Numbered from the stretch's first letter, positions 1-7,951 are shown. The stretch: 22,647 bases of DNA from Sergeia podlipaevii (GCA_030849805.1 JASANZ010001893.1:1-22647); one strand, 5' to 3'. Translations and numbers: made by a program. The notes: generated by a model not told the origin, from the letters alone.

Positions 1-534
1 ATAAGAGAAGCTGTACACCACTGCATCTTCCGTGCCAAGAAACTCAGCAAGATCCGTTTCAATCTGCATGTGTGGCTTCACTGTGCCGTAGAACGCACGA
101 GGACCACAGCTGCCCACGCCGTAGGCAAGGACAGACTTGCGCGCCACCTCCATCACTTTTGGGTGTGTCGAAAATGAATGATAGTCATAAGTGGCCAAGT
201 CCAGGCACTCCGTGGGGACTTTGAAGGCACCGCCCTTCACTGTCACGTGGCACCCCTCGCGGCCGACCACCTCAAACATGCCGTTGTAGTCCGCCACAGG
301 AATATTGGAGCACATCACCGAATCGGCATGGAACGGGATAGAGCGGTAGGCCGCAAGACGCCGCTCCTGCTCCTCCAGCGAAGGCATGACTGGCTTTGGC
401 TTCTTCGACGCACGTGCCGCTGCCTTCTTGCGCTGCAGCACCACATAGGCAACGATGGCAGCAACGGTAAGTTCAAATAGCACCCGGAGCGGGTGCTGCA
501 TGATCTGTTCGTAAAAACCCAGCAAAAAGGACAT
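1..534 (-). CDS. LCB1: Serine palmitoyltransferase subunit LCB1, copy 1 (3' end cut by window edge)
   Basis: The first 178 codons are present and the frame is still open at position 1, so the C-terminal two thirds lie outside. The protein is about 97% identical at DNA level to the complete copy at 1316-2788 over its residues ~86-178, which carries the call. LCB1 pairs with LCB2 in the ER membrane to condense serine with palmitoyl-CoA, the first step of sphingolipid synthesis. A hydrophobic segment at residues ~15-33 followed by a basic stretch fits a single membrane anchor. The family motif around C143 reads SCGPRAFYGT; the second copy and human SPTLC1 have glycine where this copy has Ala147. 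The start at 534 matches the start of copy 2, and an AG lies 20 nt upstream after a pyrimidine-rich stretch. The N-terminal 45 residues diverge from copy 2. The missing part holds the cofactor-lysine position, so a fully different role cannot be excluded. Confidence 0.9.
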   Translation of the reverse strand, partial: MSFLLGFYEQIMQHPLRVLFELTVAAIVAYVVLQRKKAAARASKKPKPVMPSLEEQERRLAAYRSIPFHADSVMCSNIPVADYNGMFEVVGREGCHVTVKGGAFKVPTECLDLATYDYHSFSTHPKVMEVARKSVLAYGVGSCGPRAFYGTVKPHMQIETDLAEFLGTEDAVVYSFSY

Positions 535-1315
535 GATAGCTATCTAGAAGTTGCTATATTATAAGAAAGATAAAAGAGGGAAAAGATTAATGAGAGCGTA
601 CGTGACTTTTCTATTCCCTTTTGAGAAATAAACTAATAACAATTTGTATGTGTGTTTGTGCTTTGCCCCACAGGATATGTATAGCGTGGTGCTTACGTAG
701 TGAGTTTCTGCAAACAAGTAAAGGAGAGGAAATAGAAACTATTAGCAAACAACCACTATTCCTCAAGTGCTGCTAAAGGTTTCTCTAGGAAAAATGGAAT
801 TTCACCGTAATAACGATATATAGCTATAAATATATATAGGCACTTTCTTCAAAGCTACAACTACCCCAGATTAAGAGACGAAAAAGGGAAAATAGATTTC
901 CTTTAAGACAAAACTGTGACAAGGATTGTGATTAAACAGGCGCAGCTATCCTCCTCCTCCACGAACACACACCAAAAAAAATAATTATCACCTCTTGAAA
1001 ATCGAGGAGGGGAAAACAATTCTATAAATATATGGCCCAGGCAGGGTGCTTTTGTCCCTACACTAACAAAGCATCACTTCGCGGTACCCTCTCATGGCGC
1101 GAAGCACTCAAACATATTATTGTTCGTCGTCCGCAGAATGTGACTCCATAAATATATCTCTCCTTTTGATATCTCACATATATATAGTAATACGATGGTC
1201 TATTCACACTCAAATACTTGTAAACACATCTTTAAAAGATAAATAGCCGTTGCTCCTAAAGTAATAAACTGCACGTTCATGCCACCTGTCGAGCTCTCCT
1301 TCTCTCTCATTCCCA
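535..1315. other. Intergenic region between the two LCB1 copies
   Basis: This AT-rich spacer should hold the 3' UTR of copy 2 and the acceptor of copy 1. I see no gene. It has several A/T-rich palindromic stretches near 818-840 and a 7-bp inverted repeat (1077-1083 with 1098-1104, loop 14 nt). It does not resemble the flank upstream of copy 2, so the visible duplication is limited to the coding region. Confidence 0.7.
554..586 (-). promoter_or_regulatory. Predicted spliced-leader acceptor for LCB1 copy 1
   Basis: On the coding strand a pyrimidine-rich stretch (complement of 563-585) is followed by AG at 555-554, giving a 5' UTR of about 19 nt. Two further AGs lie closer to the ATG, so the exact site is uncertain. 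Confidence 0.45.
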
Positions 1316-2788
1316 TTAGGCAAGCTCGCTCTTGATCGCACTGATGATCGTCTCAACCGCCGCCTTCAGCTCCACCTCAGGAATAGCGCCCTTCACCATG
1401 ATACGCAACGACGGCTTGTTCTCTACCTCCTCCTCGGTCGTGTACACGCTGCGCAGGAGCACAATATTGGCCTTCTCCGCGGCGTTGATCACGCGCTGCA
1501 GCTGGTTCTGCACAGCGGCATCTGTCTTCTCCCTGACGTACTCGTCAGCCACACGCAGCACAACCAGCGGAGAGGCATCGCCATCGGACTCGATGAGGGT
1601 AATCTTCTCCGGGTTGAACTTCGCTGCACGCAGAGCACCGCGCGTAAGCTTGGCATTACGGGCAAGGTCCGCCACGTGCTGTGGCTCCTCCCCAATCACC
1701 TTGAGGGAGGCGGACGCAGAAGCCGTGACGTAGGGGGGCAGAGACGCAGAAAACACATAGGCTGCCGCGCCAAGGCGCTGAAAGTCTGTCATGTTTAAGT
1801 TGCCAGCACAGAAGCCACCGACAGCACCAAGAGAGGTGCTCAGGCTGCCCACGTACACGTCCACGTCTGCGGTGGCAATCCCAAAGTGCTCAGGGGTGCC
1901 GCGACCTGTCTTACCAATGGCTCCGAAGCCATAGCTGTCATCCACAATGGTGCGGAACTTATATTTCTCACAAAGACGCATAACCTCAGGCAGGTTGCAC
2001 AGGTCACCGGAGTTGCGGAACACGCCCTCGGTGACAACGAAACGGCGGTGTGGCTTGCGGGGATCCTCCTTGGCAACCACCTCCTTGATCATCTCCTCGA
2101 GGTGTGCCATATCGTTGTGGCGATAGCGAATAAGGTTGCAGCGGCACAGCACGCACCCTTCAAGCACAGGAGCGCATACAGATTCGTCGCAGATGAGGTA
2201 GTCTCCCTTGGACGCATAGCATGATATTAGGGTGGAAATGGTAGCATAAGAGAAGCTGTACACCACTGCATCTTCCGTGCCAAGAAACTCAGCAAGATCC
2301 GTTTCAATCTGCATGTGTGGCTTCATTGTGCCGTAGAATCCACGAGGACCACAGCTGCCCACGCCGTAGGCAAGGGCAGACTTGCGCGCCACCTCCATCA
2401 CTTTTGGATGTGTCGAAAATGAATGATAGTCATAAGTGGCCAAGTCCAGGCACTCCGTGGGGACTTTGAAGGCACCGCCCTTCACTGTCACGTGGCACCC
2501 CTCGCGGCCGACTACCTCAAGCATGCCCTGGAAATCAGGTACAGACACGTTCGAGGTGATGACCGAGTCAGCGTGAAAAGGAGTAGAGCGATAGGCCGCA
2601 AGACGCCGCTCCTGCTCCTCCAGCGAAGGCATGACTGGCTTCGGCCTCTTCGCCTCACGTGCCGCTGCCTTCTTCTTGATGTTACTTTGAAGATACAGGA
2701 GAGCAATAAGAGCGGTAATCGCCATCTCAGCTAGCATCTGAAATGGGTGCTGCGTGAGCTGCTCGAAGATGACAACAAGAATCGACAT
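1316..2788 (-). CDS. LCB1: Serine palmitoyltransferase subunit LCB1, copy 2 (complete, 490 aa)
   Basis: This is a fold-type I aminotransferase-like subunit of the alpha-oxoamine synthase family, acting with LCB2 at the ER in the first step of sphingolipid synthesis. Visible features are a hydrophobic anchor at ~17-34, a basic linker, the motif SCGPRGFYGT at 145-154 with C146 (equivalent to human SPTLC1 Cys133), HND at 224-226, VTEG at 252-255, and VGSLSTSLGAVGGF at 313-326. In catalytic family members the latter motif carries the pyridoxal-phosphate lysine; here the aligned residue is T318, which marks LCB1 rather than LCB2. Length is typical. The open frame extends upstream only to a TTG; the ATG at 2788 is preferred because it aligns with the start of copy 1 and lies 32 nt after a strong polypyrimidine-AG. 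It ends in TAA at 1316. Confidence 0.94.
   Translation of the reverse strand: MSILVVIFEQLTQHPFQMLAEMAITALIALLYLQSNIKKKAAAREAKRPKPVMPSLEEQERRLAAYRSTPFHADSVITSNVSVPDFQGMLEVVGREGCHVTVKGGAFKVPTECLDLATYDYHSFSTHPKVMEVARKSALAYGVGSCGPRGFYGTMKPHMQIETDLAEFLGTEDAVVYSFSYATISTLISCYASKGDYLICDESVCAPVLEGCVLCRCNLIRYRHNDMAHLEEMIKEVVAKEDPRKPHRRFVVTEGVFRNSGDLCNLPEVMRLCEKYKFRTIVDDSYGFGAIGKTGRGTPEHFGIATADVDVYVGSLSTSLGAVGGFCAGNLNMTDFQRLGAAAYVFSASLPPYVTASASASLKVIGEEPQHVADLARNAKLTRGALRAAKFNPEKITLIESDGDASPLVVLRVADEYVREKTDAAVQNQLQRVINAAEKANIVLLRSVYTTEEEVENKPSLRIMVKGAIPEVELKAAVETIISAIKSELA
2246..2527 (-). repeat. Near-identical tract shared with positions 1-282
   Basis: Positions 2246-2527 match 1-282 with seven mismatches by my count (about 97.5% identity, no gaps). 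Similarity then falls sharply for about 50 nt, returns near-identical over roughly 2583-2645 (338-400 in copy 1), and fades again in the N-terminal membrane segment. This is a direct repeat within the tandem LCB1 genes, with a mosaic pattern. Confidence 0.9.
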
Positions 2789-2820
2789 CGGGTAGGAAAG
2801 AAACAAAATGGGAGGCAATG

Positions 2821-2852
2821 CTGTGATTAAAAAAAAAAAAAGAAAAAAAAAA
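2821..2852 (-). promoter_or_regulatory. Predicted spliced-leader acceptor for LCB1 copy 2
   Basis: A 24-nt T-rich tract on the coding strand (complement of 2829-2852, one interruption) is followed by the first AG at 2822-2821. The implied 5' UTR of 32 nt supports the ATG at 2788. Confidence 0.65.
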
Positions 2853-2880
2853 CAATGGTAAAAAATTATATGTATGTATG

Positions 2881-2906
2881 TATATATATATATATATATA
2901 TATATA
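2881..2906. repeat. (TA)13 microsatellite
   Basis: Uninterrupted TA dinucleotides, preceded by TGTA units, in the spacer upstream of LCB1 copy 2. Confidence 0.95.
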
Positions 2907-3451
2907 ACAAATTGACTAGATATGAATTGTGCAAGTATGTGTAGACGCGTGCCTTTTCTAACAAGTGAAGGTATTATAGATTTCTTCGATACACACTTTC
3001 TTTGTAGTCGATATTAATTTTGGGAACAAAAGCGCTTTCAAACCAAAAGGAGAAAAAGAAGCATACGTTTGAAATGAGAGAGAAAGAAGAAGAGGAAAAA
3101 GAAGACTGAAGATGCGTTAATGTCTAAGAAATCCGTAAGTGTAGCAGGCAAAAAAAAAAAAAAAAAAAATGTAACGGGAACGGATAAAAGAAAGATAAGC
3201 ATATGAGTGTACCGTTTTGCATATTCATCCTTCCGAAGGCAAGATATACTGAAAAATGGAACCGCGAATTGAACAATTCTTGCCTTCTTTTTTTTTGATG
3301 ATGATGATAGGGGTACGATACTCCCTGTTTCAAAATAATGGGGGAAAGTTCCCTCCCCTCGTAGTGGCATCTCAAAATGCATTTATATGTTGGTAAGCCC
3401 CACCTCTTATGCTATGGTGCGTCTATATCGATCCCATCTATGTGGTGGTGA

Positions 3452-4621
3452 TCAGTGAGGAAAAGGCAGTCCATGCTTCGTCACCCAACGCCTGTATGCC
3501 AGCCGCCGCAGCTCGGTCGCCCACACCCACCGCGTCATCACTGGCCTTATCATTCTCGCCCAGTTCTCTCTTTCCAAACACAACGCCTTCAGCTGCCTCA
3601 CTAGCCAGAGCTGCCACCTGCCGAAGTATCGATGCGCCACTCCGCAGAGAACCTGCCGCTGAAGTCGCTGCTGATGCACCCGCGCCGTAGCCCGTTGGCT
3701 CCACATTCGAAAGTACTGCACTGCGACACAGGTTGCTGCTCGTGTTTCAAGCGCAGAGACAAGACAGCTCTCCAGAGCAAAGCAGCGCCAGAGCAACATT
3801 GCGCGAAGAGCAAGCCGTACGTTTGCTCTCTCATTCATCGCCCTCACCTGCTCCAGCTGGTAAGTGCAATGGCGGCGATGGCGCCATGTCACGAAAAACA
3901 ACCTAACCATGCGACGTGCGTTGCGTGAGCAAAGCTGCTCCGCGTGACGTAGCTGCTGCTGCCTCTGCTGTTGATGGCAAGACGATCGGCATTGTTTTCT
4001 CGCATGCGCCGTTCTCATCCATGCATTTAGATATCTCCGTGCAAGACTGGTACAGGCTGCCACGTATATATGTGCATGAATATCATGCACCACACGCGCG
4101 CGCAGTGTGCGTAAGAGCCATGAAAGAAACACACGATGCGCGAGTGCTAGCAACTGCAATCCCTGCGGAGTGGGCTCTGGCGTGTCTGTCACTAGAGAAG
4201 CTACACTCACGTTTGTGGGGAGGCGGCGCTGACTACTTCTTCCACGGTGTACTGGATGATGCGCGTCAATGTCATCGTAAAGGTCTGGATACGACACAGC
4301 GACGTGTGCAGTAGTCGTAGCAGGATAGTCGTACAATGACGCAGTCAATGCAGAATATCTAGAATGAGAAAGAGACTGTTCATGTGAGATAGGTAACGGC
4401 ACATGTGCCAGCTTCGAGGCATTGCCCAAGCTGCTTGGGGGATAATGGCAATGAGTATCAATAGGAGCCCAAGTCACGTGTGGCTCCACGCTATAGTACC
4501 CAGCGCTATCACGCATGACTGACTCCCCACCTGTCTCAAGTGGAAACATGTGTTCCTCGTAGCGACTGGGATGGTTGAAGCACAATGCAGCGCTCCTCTG
4601 AGACGTGCAGAACGCAGGCAT
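3452..4621 (-). CDS. Sfi1-like repeat protein, putative centrin-binding (389 aa from first ATG)
   Basis: I do not recognise a named orthologue. From about residue 160 to the C-terminus the chain is helical and basic with a regular pattern of aromatic/aliphatic residues ending in Trp: W168, W201, W246, W278, W307, W336 and W365. Spacings are 33, 45, 32, 29, 29 and 29 residues. Local motifs such as RRYLNAW, RLFFVTW, VQYFRMW and HRYFGRW resemble the Sfi1 repeat, each copy of which binds one centrin on a long helix at the centrosome or basal body. That function is inference from pattern. The first 150 residues are Ser/His/Pro-rich and look disordered, and a Gln-rich stretch lies near 217-225. The start is uncertain: the ATG at 4621 follows an (AAT)n tract, but the first AG after the polypyrimidine tract falls inside the frame at 4599-4598, which would favour the ATG at 4549 (365 aa). 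Stop TGA at 3452. Confidence 0.65.
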   Translation of the reverse strand: MPAFCTSQRSAALCFNHPSRYEEHMFPLETGGESVMRDSAGYYSVEPHVTWAPIDTHCHYPPSSLGNASKLAHVPLPISHEQSLSHSRYSALTASLYDYPATTTAHVAVSYPDLYDDIDAHHPVHRGRSSQRRLPTNVSVASLVTDTPEPTPQGLQLLALAHRVFLSWLLRTLRARVVHDIHAHIYVAACTSLARRYLNAWMRTAHARKQCRSSCHQQQRQQQLRHAEQLCSRNARRMVRLFFVTWRHRRHCTYQLEQVRAMNERANVRLALRAMLLWRCFALESCLVSALETRAATCVAVQYFRMWSQRATARVHQQRLQRQVLCGVAHRYFGRWQLWLVRQLKALCLERENWARMIRPVMTRWVWATELRRLAYRRWVTKHGLPFPH

Positions 4622-4640
4622 TTGATCGCGACACACACAC

Positions 4641-4682
<42 letters not shown>

Positions 4683-5101
4683 ATGAGAATAGAAGATACA
4701 GAGGAAGAGACTATAGCGTCAACGCGAAAGCAACGGCATCAACCTTGACGTATGGAGAAGTGCGCACGCTATCGTCAGTTTGTGTACCGCCGCCTTACTC
4801 GCCAGCTTCTACCAATGTAAAAAGTAAGCGAGATCAAAACATAAATAAGGAGAAGGGGAGAGAAACAAAAAGGTGGTCGTCTGAAAAGAATACAAATGTT
4901 TCATATACAAAATGCCCTTTATCGCGTGTCCCACTTTCTTTTTGTTTCGCAATTCTTTTTTTCTCATGTACCATTTTTCCTGTCTTTATGTCATACCTAG
5001 GCCGAGCAGACTCCATCCTCTCTCTCTCTCTCGCAGCAGCAGCAGAGACAGAAGCACTGACAAGCATTCCTGATCAATCCTTTCTCTCTCTCTCCCCTCT
5101 G
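4622..5101. other. Intergenic region, DUF501 gene to Sfi1-like gene
   Basis: It holds the AAT microsatellite, a coding-strand pyrimidine stretch (complement of 4687-4712), and, near the DUF501 stop, CT runs with an AGC run around 5017-5045. No gene is supported. Confidence 0.6.
4641..4680. repeat. (AAT)n microsatellite next to a gene start
   Basis: About eleven AAT units followed by AAAT units, preceded by an AC run at 4630-4640. It lies directly upstream of the putative start of the Sfi1-like gene, within its predicted 5' UTR or splice-signal region. Confidence 0.95.
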
Positions 5102-6178
5102 TCAGTTCACGCGACGCTTCTTGCGCTTGCTCGGTGCCTTCCCCTCTAGAAACACGATGACATCGTAGCAGCGCTTGCACAGGTCCGGCGTGAGCTGCTT
5201 CATCTCCTCCAGGGTCACCCATGTACACTGAGCAGCAGCTCCACTGCCATCAAAAGGCATTTCAAACTGAGAAGACGTGCGACAAAGCGACCTCTCTAAG
5301 AACGTCCTGAGGAACACCTCGCTGTCCATAGAAGTACGCAGCCGCGCTTCTGCTGCTGCAGTGACGTCGTCCATCTTCGCGCCGTCCGTGGCAGCCACGT
5401 TAGAAGACGTTTCTGTGGGTTGTGTGCTTGTGGTTGTGACGCGTTCAGGCAGCCGCGAGTAGAGCCACAGAATGTAGTTGAGTACGGCCATTCCAATGGG
5501 ATTCTCAGCGCCACCAAGAGCCTGGCCAACGAGGGCGTGAAGACACTTCATGTCAGCAGGGTTGCTCACGGCGGCATTGCCGTATTTGCGCTGTGTGTTG
5601 TTGCACAACGTTGGAGAATTAGAAGAAGCAGTAGTGGCGTGAGACGATGTAGTGGAGGATAGCATGTGACTACTCGCTGACTTCGCAACACCAATCTCCT
5701 GCATGAGCTGCGACTGCTGCAGCTGGCGAGGAAGTACAAAGTGACTAGAGAAGAACTCCCAGCTGGCAGAGTCCAGTAGCTCCTCAGCGCGGGCCTCAAA
5801 TACAGCGTGTGATGCCACGTGCATGTCCCGCACATGGCTGTTCGTCTCTAGCAGCTGCACTGCGCTTTGCACGCCACCGTGTCGCTCCAGACGAGCCACT
5901 AAGTTATTCACATACGGGCATGTGAGCCACAGAATAGTAGCTCCTACCGCAGCAGTACGTCCATTGCGTCCTGTCTTACCCGCTGTCGAGCACAGCACCG
6001 CGGCATCGCCGTGGGCTGCGCACATAAAGAGTGGGGCATTAGGAACTCTATACTTGGCAGGGTCCGCTGCAGCGGCGTATTCACTTGGTTTAGAGTGAGA
6101 AGAAGGCACACTAGCAGCAGCGCTCTGCCGCTTCAAAGCAGTAGAAGAAGCGCTGGAAGTGTTACTGATGTCTGACAT
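5102..6178 (-). CDS. DUF501 family protein (358 aa)
   Basis: Function unknown. Two blocks match the DUF501 signature known from bacteria: ILWLTCPYVNNLVARLERHG at 82-101, and KCLHALVGQALGGAENP at 211-227 followed by a hydrophobic helix. Upstream Cys/His residues (C53, H56, C63), with C87 and C212/H214, could form a metal or catalytic centre, but that is inference. The domain has a Ser/Ala-rich N-terminal extension (1-45), Ser/Thr-rich insertions (~165-195 and 247-265) and a basic tail KRKKRR at 351-356 that resembles a nuclear signal. As I recall, bacterial homologues sit near ftsB and exopolyphosphatase genes in actinobacteria, which gives no firm function here. The ATG at 6178 is the first in frame. 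An out-of-frame ATG at 6188 lies in the predicted 5' UTR. Confidence 0.82.
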   Translation of the reverse strand: MSDISNTSSASSTALKRQSAAASVPSSHSKPSEYAAAADPAKYRVPNAPLFMCAAHGDAAVLCSTAGKTGRNGRTAAVGATILWLTCPYVNNLVARLERHGGVQSAVQLLETNSHVRDMHVASHAVFEARAEELLDSASWEFFSSHFVLPRQLQQSQLMQEIGVAKSASSHMLSSTTSSHATTASSNSPTLCNNTQRKYGNAAVSNPADMKCLHALVGQALGGAENPIGMAVLNYILWLYSRLPERVTTTSTQPTETSSNVAATDGAKMDDVTAAAEARLRTSMDSEVFLRTFLERSLCRTSSQFEMPFDGSGAAAQCTWVTLEEMKQLTPDLCKRCYDVIVFLEGKAPSKRKKRRVN

Positions 6179-6278
6179 GGCAAAAGCATAGAGGAAGATT
6201 CAAAGGAACGAAGCAGTGTTTCTTTTTTTTTAATGCTTGTTTTCCCCTGTTGTTGCTCTACTGCCTTTCAGCTTTCCT

Positions 6279-6291
6279 CTAAAAAAAAAAA
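6279..6291 (-). promoter_or_regulatory. Predicted spliced-leader acceptor for the DUF501 gene
   Basis: A T11 tract on the coding strand (complement of 6281-6291) is followed immediately by AG at 6280-6279. It implies a 5' UTR of about 100 nt that contains a short upstream ORF starting at 6188. Confidence 0.5.
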
Positions 6292-6869
6292 TTCTTACTG
6301 CTATACTTGAGTTTTTATGTGTTTATTACGCTGCGTGTATATGTGTGTCGTAGCGGCTATCCTTAACAAAAAAAAATAATAATAATATTAAGAGAGAACC
6401 GCTTTCTCTTGTAGTATAAAGAGAGGCTTGTGTGTAATACGGAAGAAGTCCCCCTCACAGGGCTAGCTCCTCCCTAGCACTATGTAGTACAATGTAAATA
6501 ACAAAAAAAAAAAGAAATAAAAAGTACATATGTAATAAATGTATTCCTCCACTCTCCACAAAAACAAGAAAAAGATTTAAAGTTCAAAAAAAATCATCAA
6601 GGCAGGGCCCTTCCTTCCCAATATGAGCTGTCTCATATCTTGACGGCAATGCTTATGCCAAGAAAAAAAAGGGGGATTGAATATTATATGTATATGTGCG
6701 TACTCCAGTAGCAAAAGTCCTTTGAACGGACACCAAGCAACACACATTTACCGTATCCAATAGCTGTACATTTGAGAGGGGGGAGATAACATATCTAGAA
6801 GAGATATAAGAGAAACGAAACAATTGGCACAGGCAATGCCCAGTCTTCGCCTCTTTATCTATCTCAAAC

Positions 6870-6946
6870 TATCTATCTATCTATCTCTTCTCTTCTCTGC
6901 ATGCGCATGTGTGAGCCATACATATTTATATATATATATATATATA
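6870..6946. repeat. TATC and TA microsatellites
   Basis: Tetranucleotide TATC units at 6870-6887 and a TA run at 6926-6946, separated by unique sequence, in the 3' flank of the repeat protein gene. Confidence 0.85.
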
Positions 6947-6976
6947 ATGACAAGCACACACATATACGCCCTCCAT

Positions 6977-7507
6977 CTAGGAAAGACCGTATATCTTGTT
7001 TATCTCTGCTGTGGTGAACTGCGTCTTCTTTGGCTTGCACATGCGCTCAGCGGATTCCTTAATTGCATTCTTGGGCATTTTCTTCGTCGGTGCCGCCTCC
7101 TCTCTGTTAAAAAGAAACCTGCGGCTACTTTCTGCCATGTTCGCCTTCTTCCGCGCGATAGACTGATCGTAAAGCCTGCTCACGCTGTCCTCCAGTTCCT
7201 CAGGGGTCAACACTGCACTAGACCGGTCCTTCTCAATTTGGCCGTAGGCACGTGATTCAGAAACGGCAAAGCGCTGGCTGCGCAGCTGCATCTCCTGATC
7301 TACCTGTCTTTCCACACTCCGCTGCAGCTGCTCAGTGGATATTGTCTTTGTAGGAGCAGTGGGGTAACAGCGGTGCTCAAGCTCCTCCAGGGAAGCCTTC
7401 TTGCTCTCGATGGCACGAGTGTAGAGGCGCTCCACCAGACGCTCTTCCTCTTCCTGTGTTAAGCGGCCCTCGTTGCCGCATTCGTCAATGGAGTGACCGT
7501 CTGACAT
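6977..7507 (-). CDS. Conserved-looking protein with four ~42-residue repeats (176 aa)
   Basis: Not assigned to a named family. Charged and helical, it has four units beginning near residues 16, 56, 100 and 144 (spacing 40, 44, 44). Unit starts read LTQEEEERLVERLY, ISTEQLQRSVERQV, LTPEELEDSVSRLY and MPKNAIKESAERMC. Units 1 and 3 continue with a basic RxxESKK or SIARKK segment, and the linkers before units 2 and 4 share APTK (51-54 and 139-142). From memory, RLY-type repeats of this sort occur in several uncharacterised kinetoplastid proteins; I could not check this. There is no signal peptide or membrane segment, so a cytosolic or cytoskeletal protein is likely. The frame extends upstream only to a GTG at 7519; the ATG at 7507 is chosen. 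An AG at 7520-7519 after a T-rich stretch would give an 11-nt 5' UTR. Confidence 0.78.
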   Translation of the reverse strand: MSDGHSIDECGNEGRLTQEEEERLVERLYTRAIESKKASLEELEHRCYPTAPTKTISTEQLQRSVERQVDQEMQLRSQRFAVSESRAYGQIEKDRSSAVLTPEELEDSVSRLYDQSIARKKANMAESSRRFLFNREEAAPTKKMPKNAIKESAERMCKPKKTQFTTAEINKIYGLS

Positions 7508-7951
7508 GTGTGAATGCACTTATATAAATACAAAAATAAAGGTAAATAAAAATACTAGAACACTCTAATTTGTGTGAGGGAGGGAAGGGGGAAGAAAGGG
7601 AGATAACTCTTGCTTCTTCCGTGTCTTGCAGTCGCTATGCACCACTGAGCTCAATAACCGTGGGCAGAGATACACGCATAAATTTGTATATATGTGAAAA
7701 AAAAATAAAAATAACAGAGAGAGAGAGAAAGAACGTGAACTGTGGAAAAAAATATATTTAAGTCATTGGAATTAAAAAAATAAATAAATAAAACAGAGCA
7801 TATTTACAAAAAAAAATGTGGTGCTTTCTAGAGTTTTATATGTTTTTTTTTCTATATGCCTTACTGTTGCAAAAATAATAATAATAAGAAGTATAATGTA
7901 CAAGCTGCCACATATAAGACAACAGGAAAAAAAAAATACCAAAAAGAGAGA
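7508..7951. other. Intergenic region, IP5 2-kinase to repeat protein
   Basis: AT-rich spacer with purine runs on the plus strand (7572-7606, 7697-7732) and several A runs, giving polypyrimidine tracts on the coding strand. No gene seen. Confidence 0.6.

Larger units (their letters stand above)
2789..3451. other. Intergenic region, Sfi1-like gene to LCB1 copy 2
   Basis: AT-rich spacer without a supported gene. It contains a (TA)13 run at 2881-2906, an A20 run at 3150-3169 (T20 on the coding strand) and the LCB1 acceptor at 2821-2852. The T20 tract is not close to any start codon. Overlapping open frames at 3038-3382 are driven by homopolymer Phe/Lys runs and are not credible. Confidence 0.6.
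6179..6976. other. Intergenic region, repeat protein to DUF501 gene
   Basis: AT-rich spacer with no supported gene. It contains TATC units (6870-6887), a TA run (6926-6946), A runs around 6367 and 6503, and a nested inverted repeat at 6597-6643: ATATGAG/CTCATAT arms with a 4-nt loop, plus outer TCAAG/CTTGA arms. The structure would lie in the 3' UTR of the upstream gene. Confidence 0.6.

Noticed and set aside
2789..2818. Ten-residue N-terminal extension of LCB1 copy 2 from a TTG
   Set aside because: Non-ATG start, absent from copy 1, and only two bases after the predicted splice acceptor.
3038..3382. Minus-strand 114-codon frame between the Sfi1-like gene and LCB1
   Set aside because: It crosses the T20 tract as a Phe run and consists largely of homopolymer-derived residues; it is better explained as 3' UTR and splice signal.
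3916..4314. Plus-strand 132-codon frame
   Set aside because: It lies antisense to the Sfi1-like gene, has no family resemblance, and would be the only gene on the plus strand.
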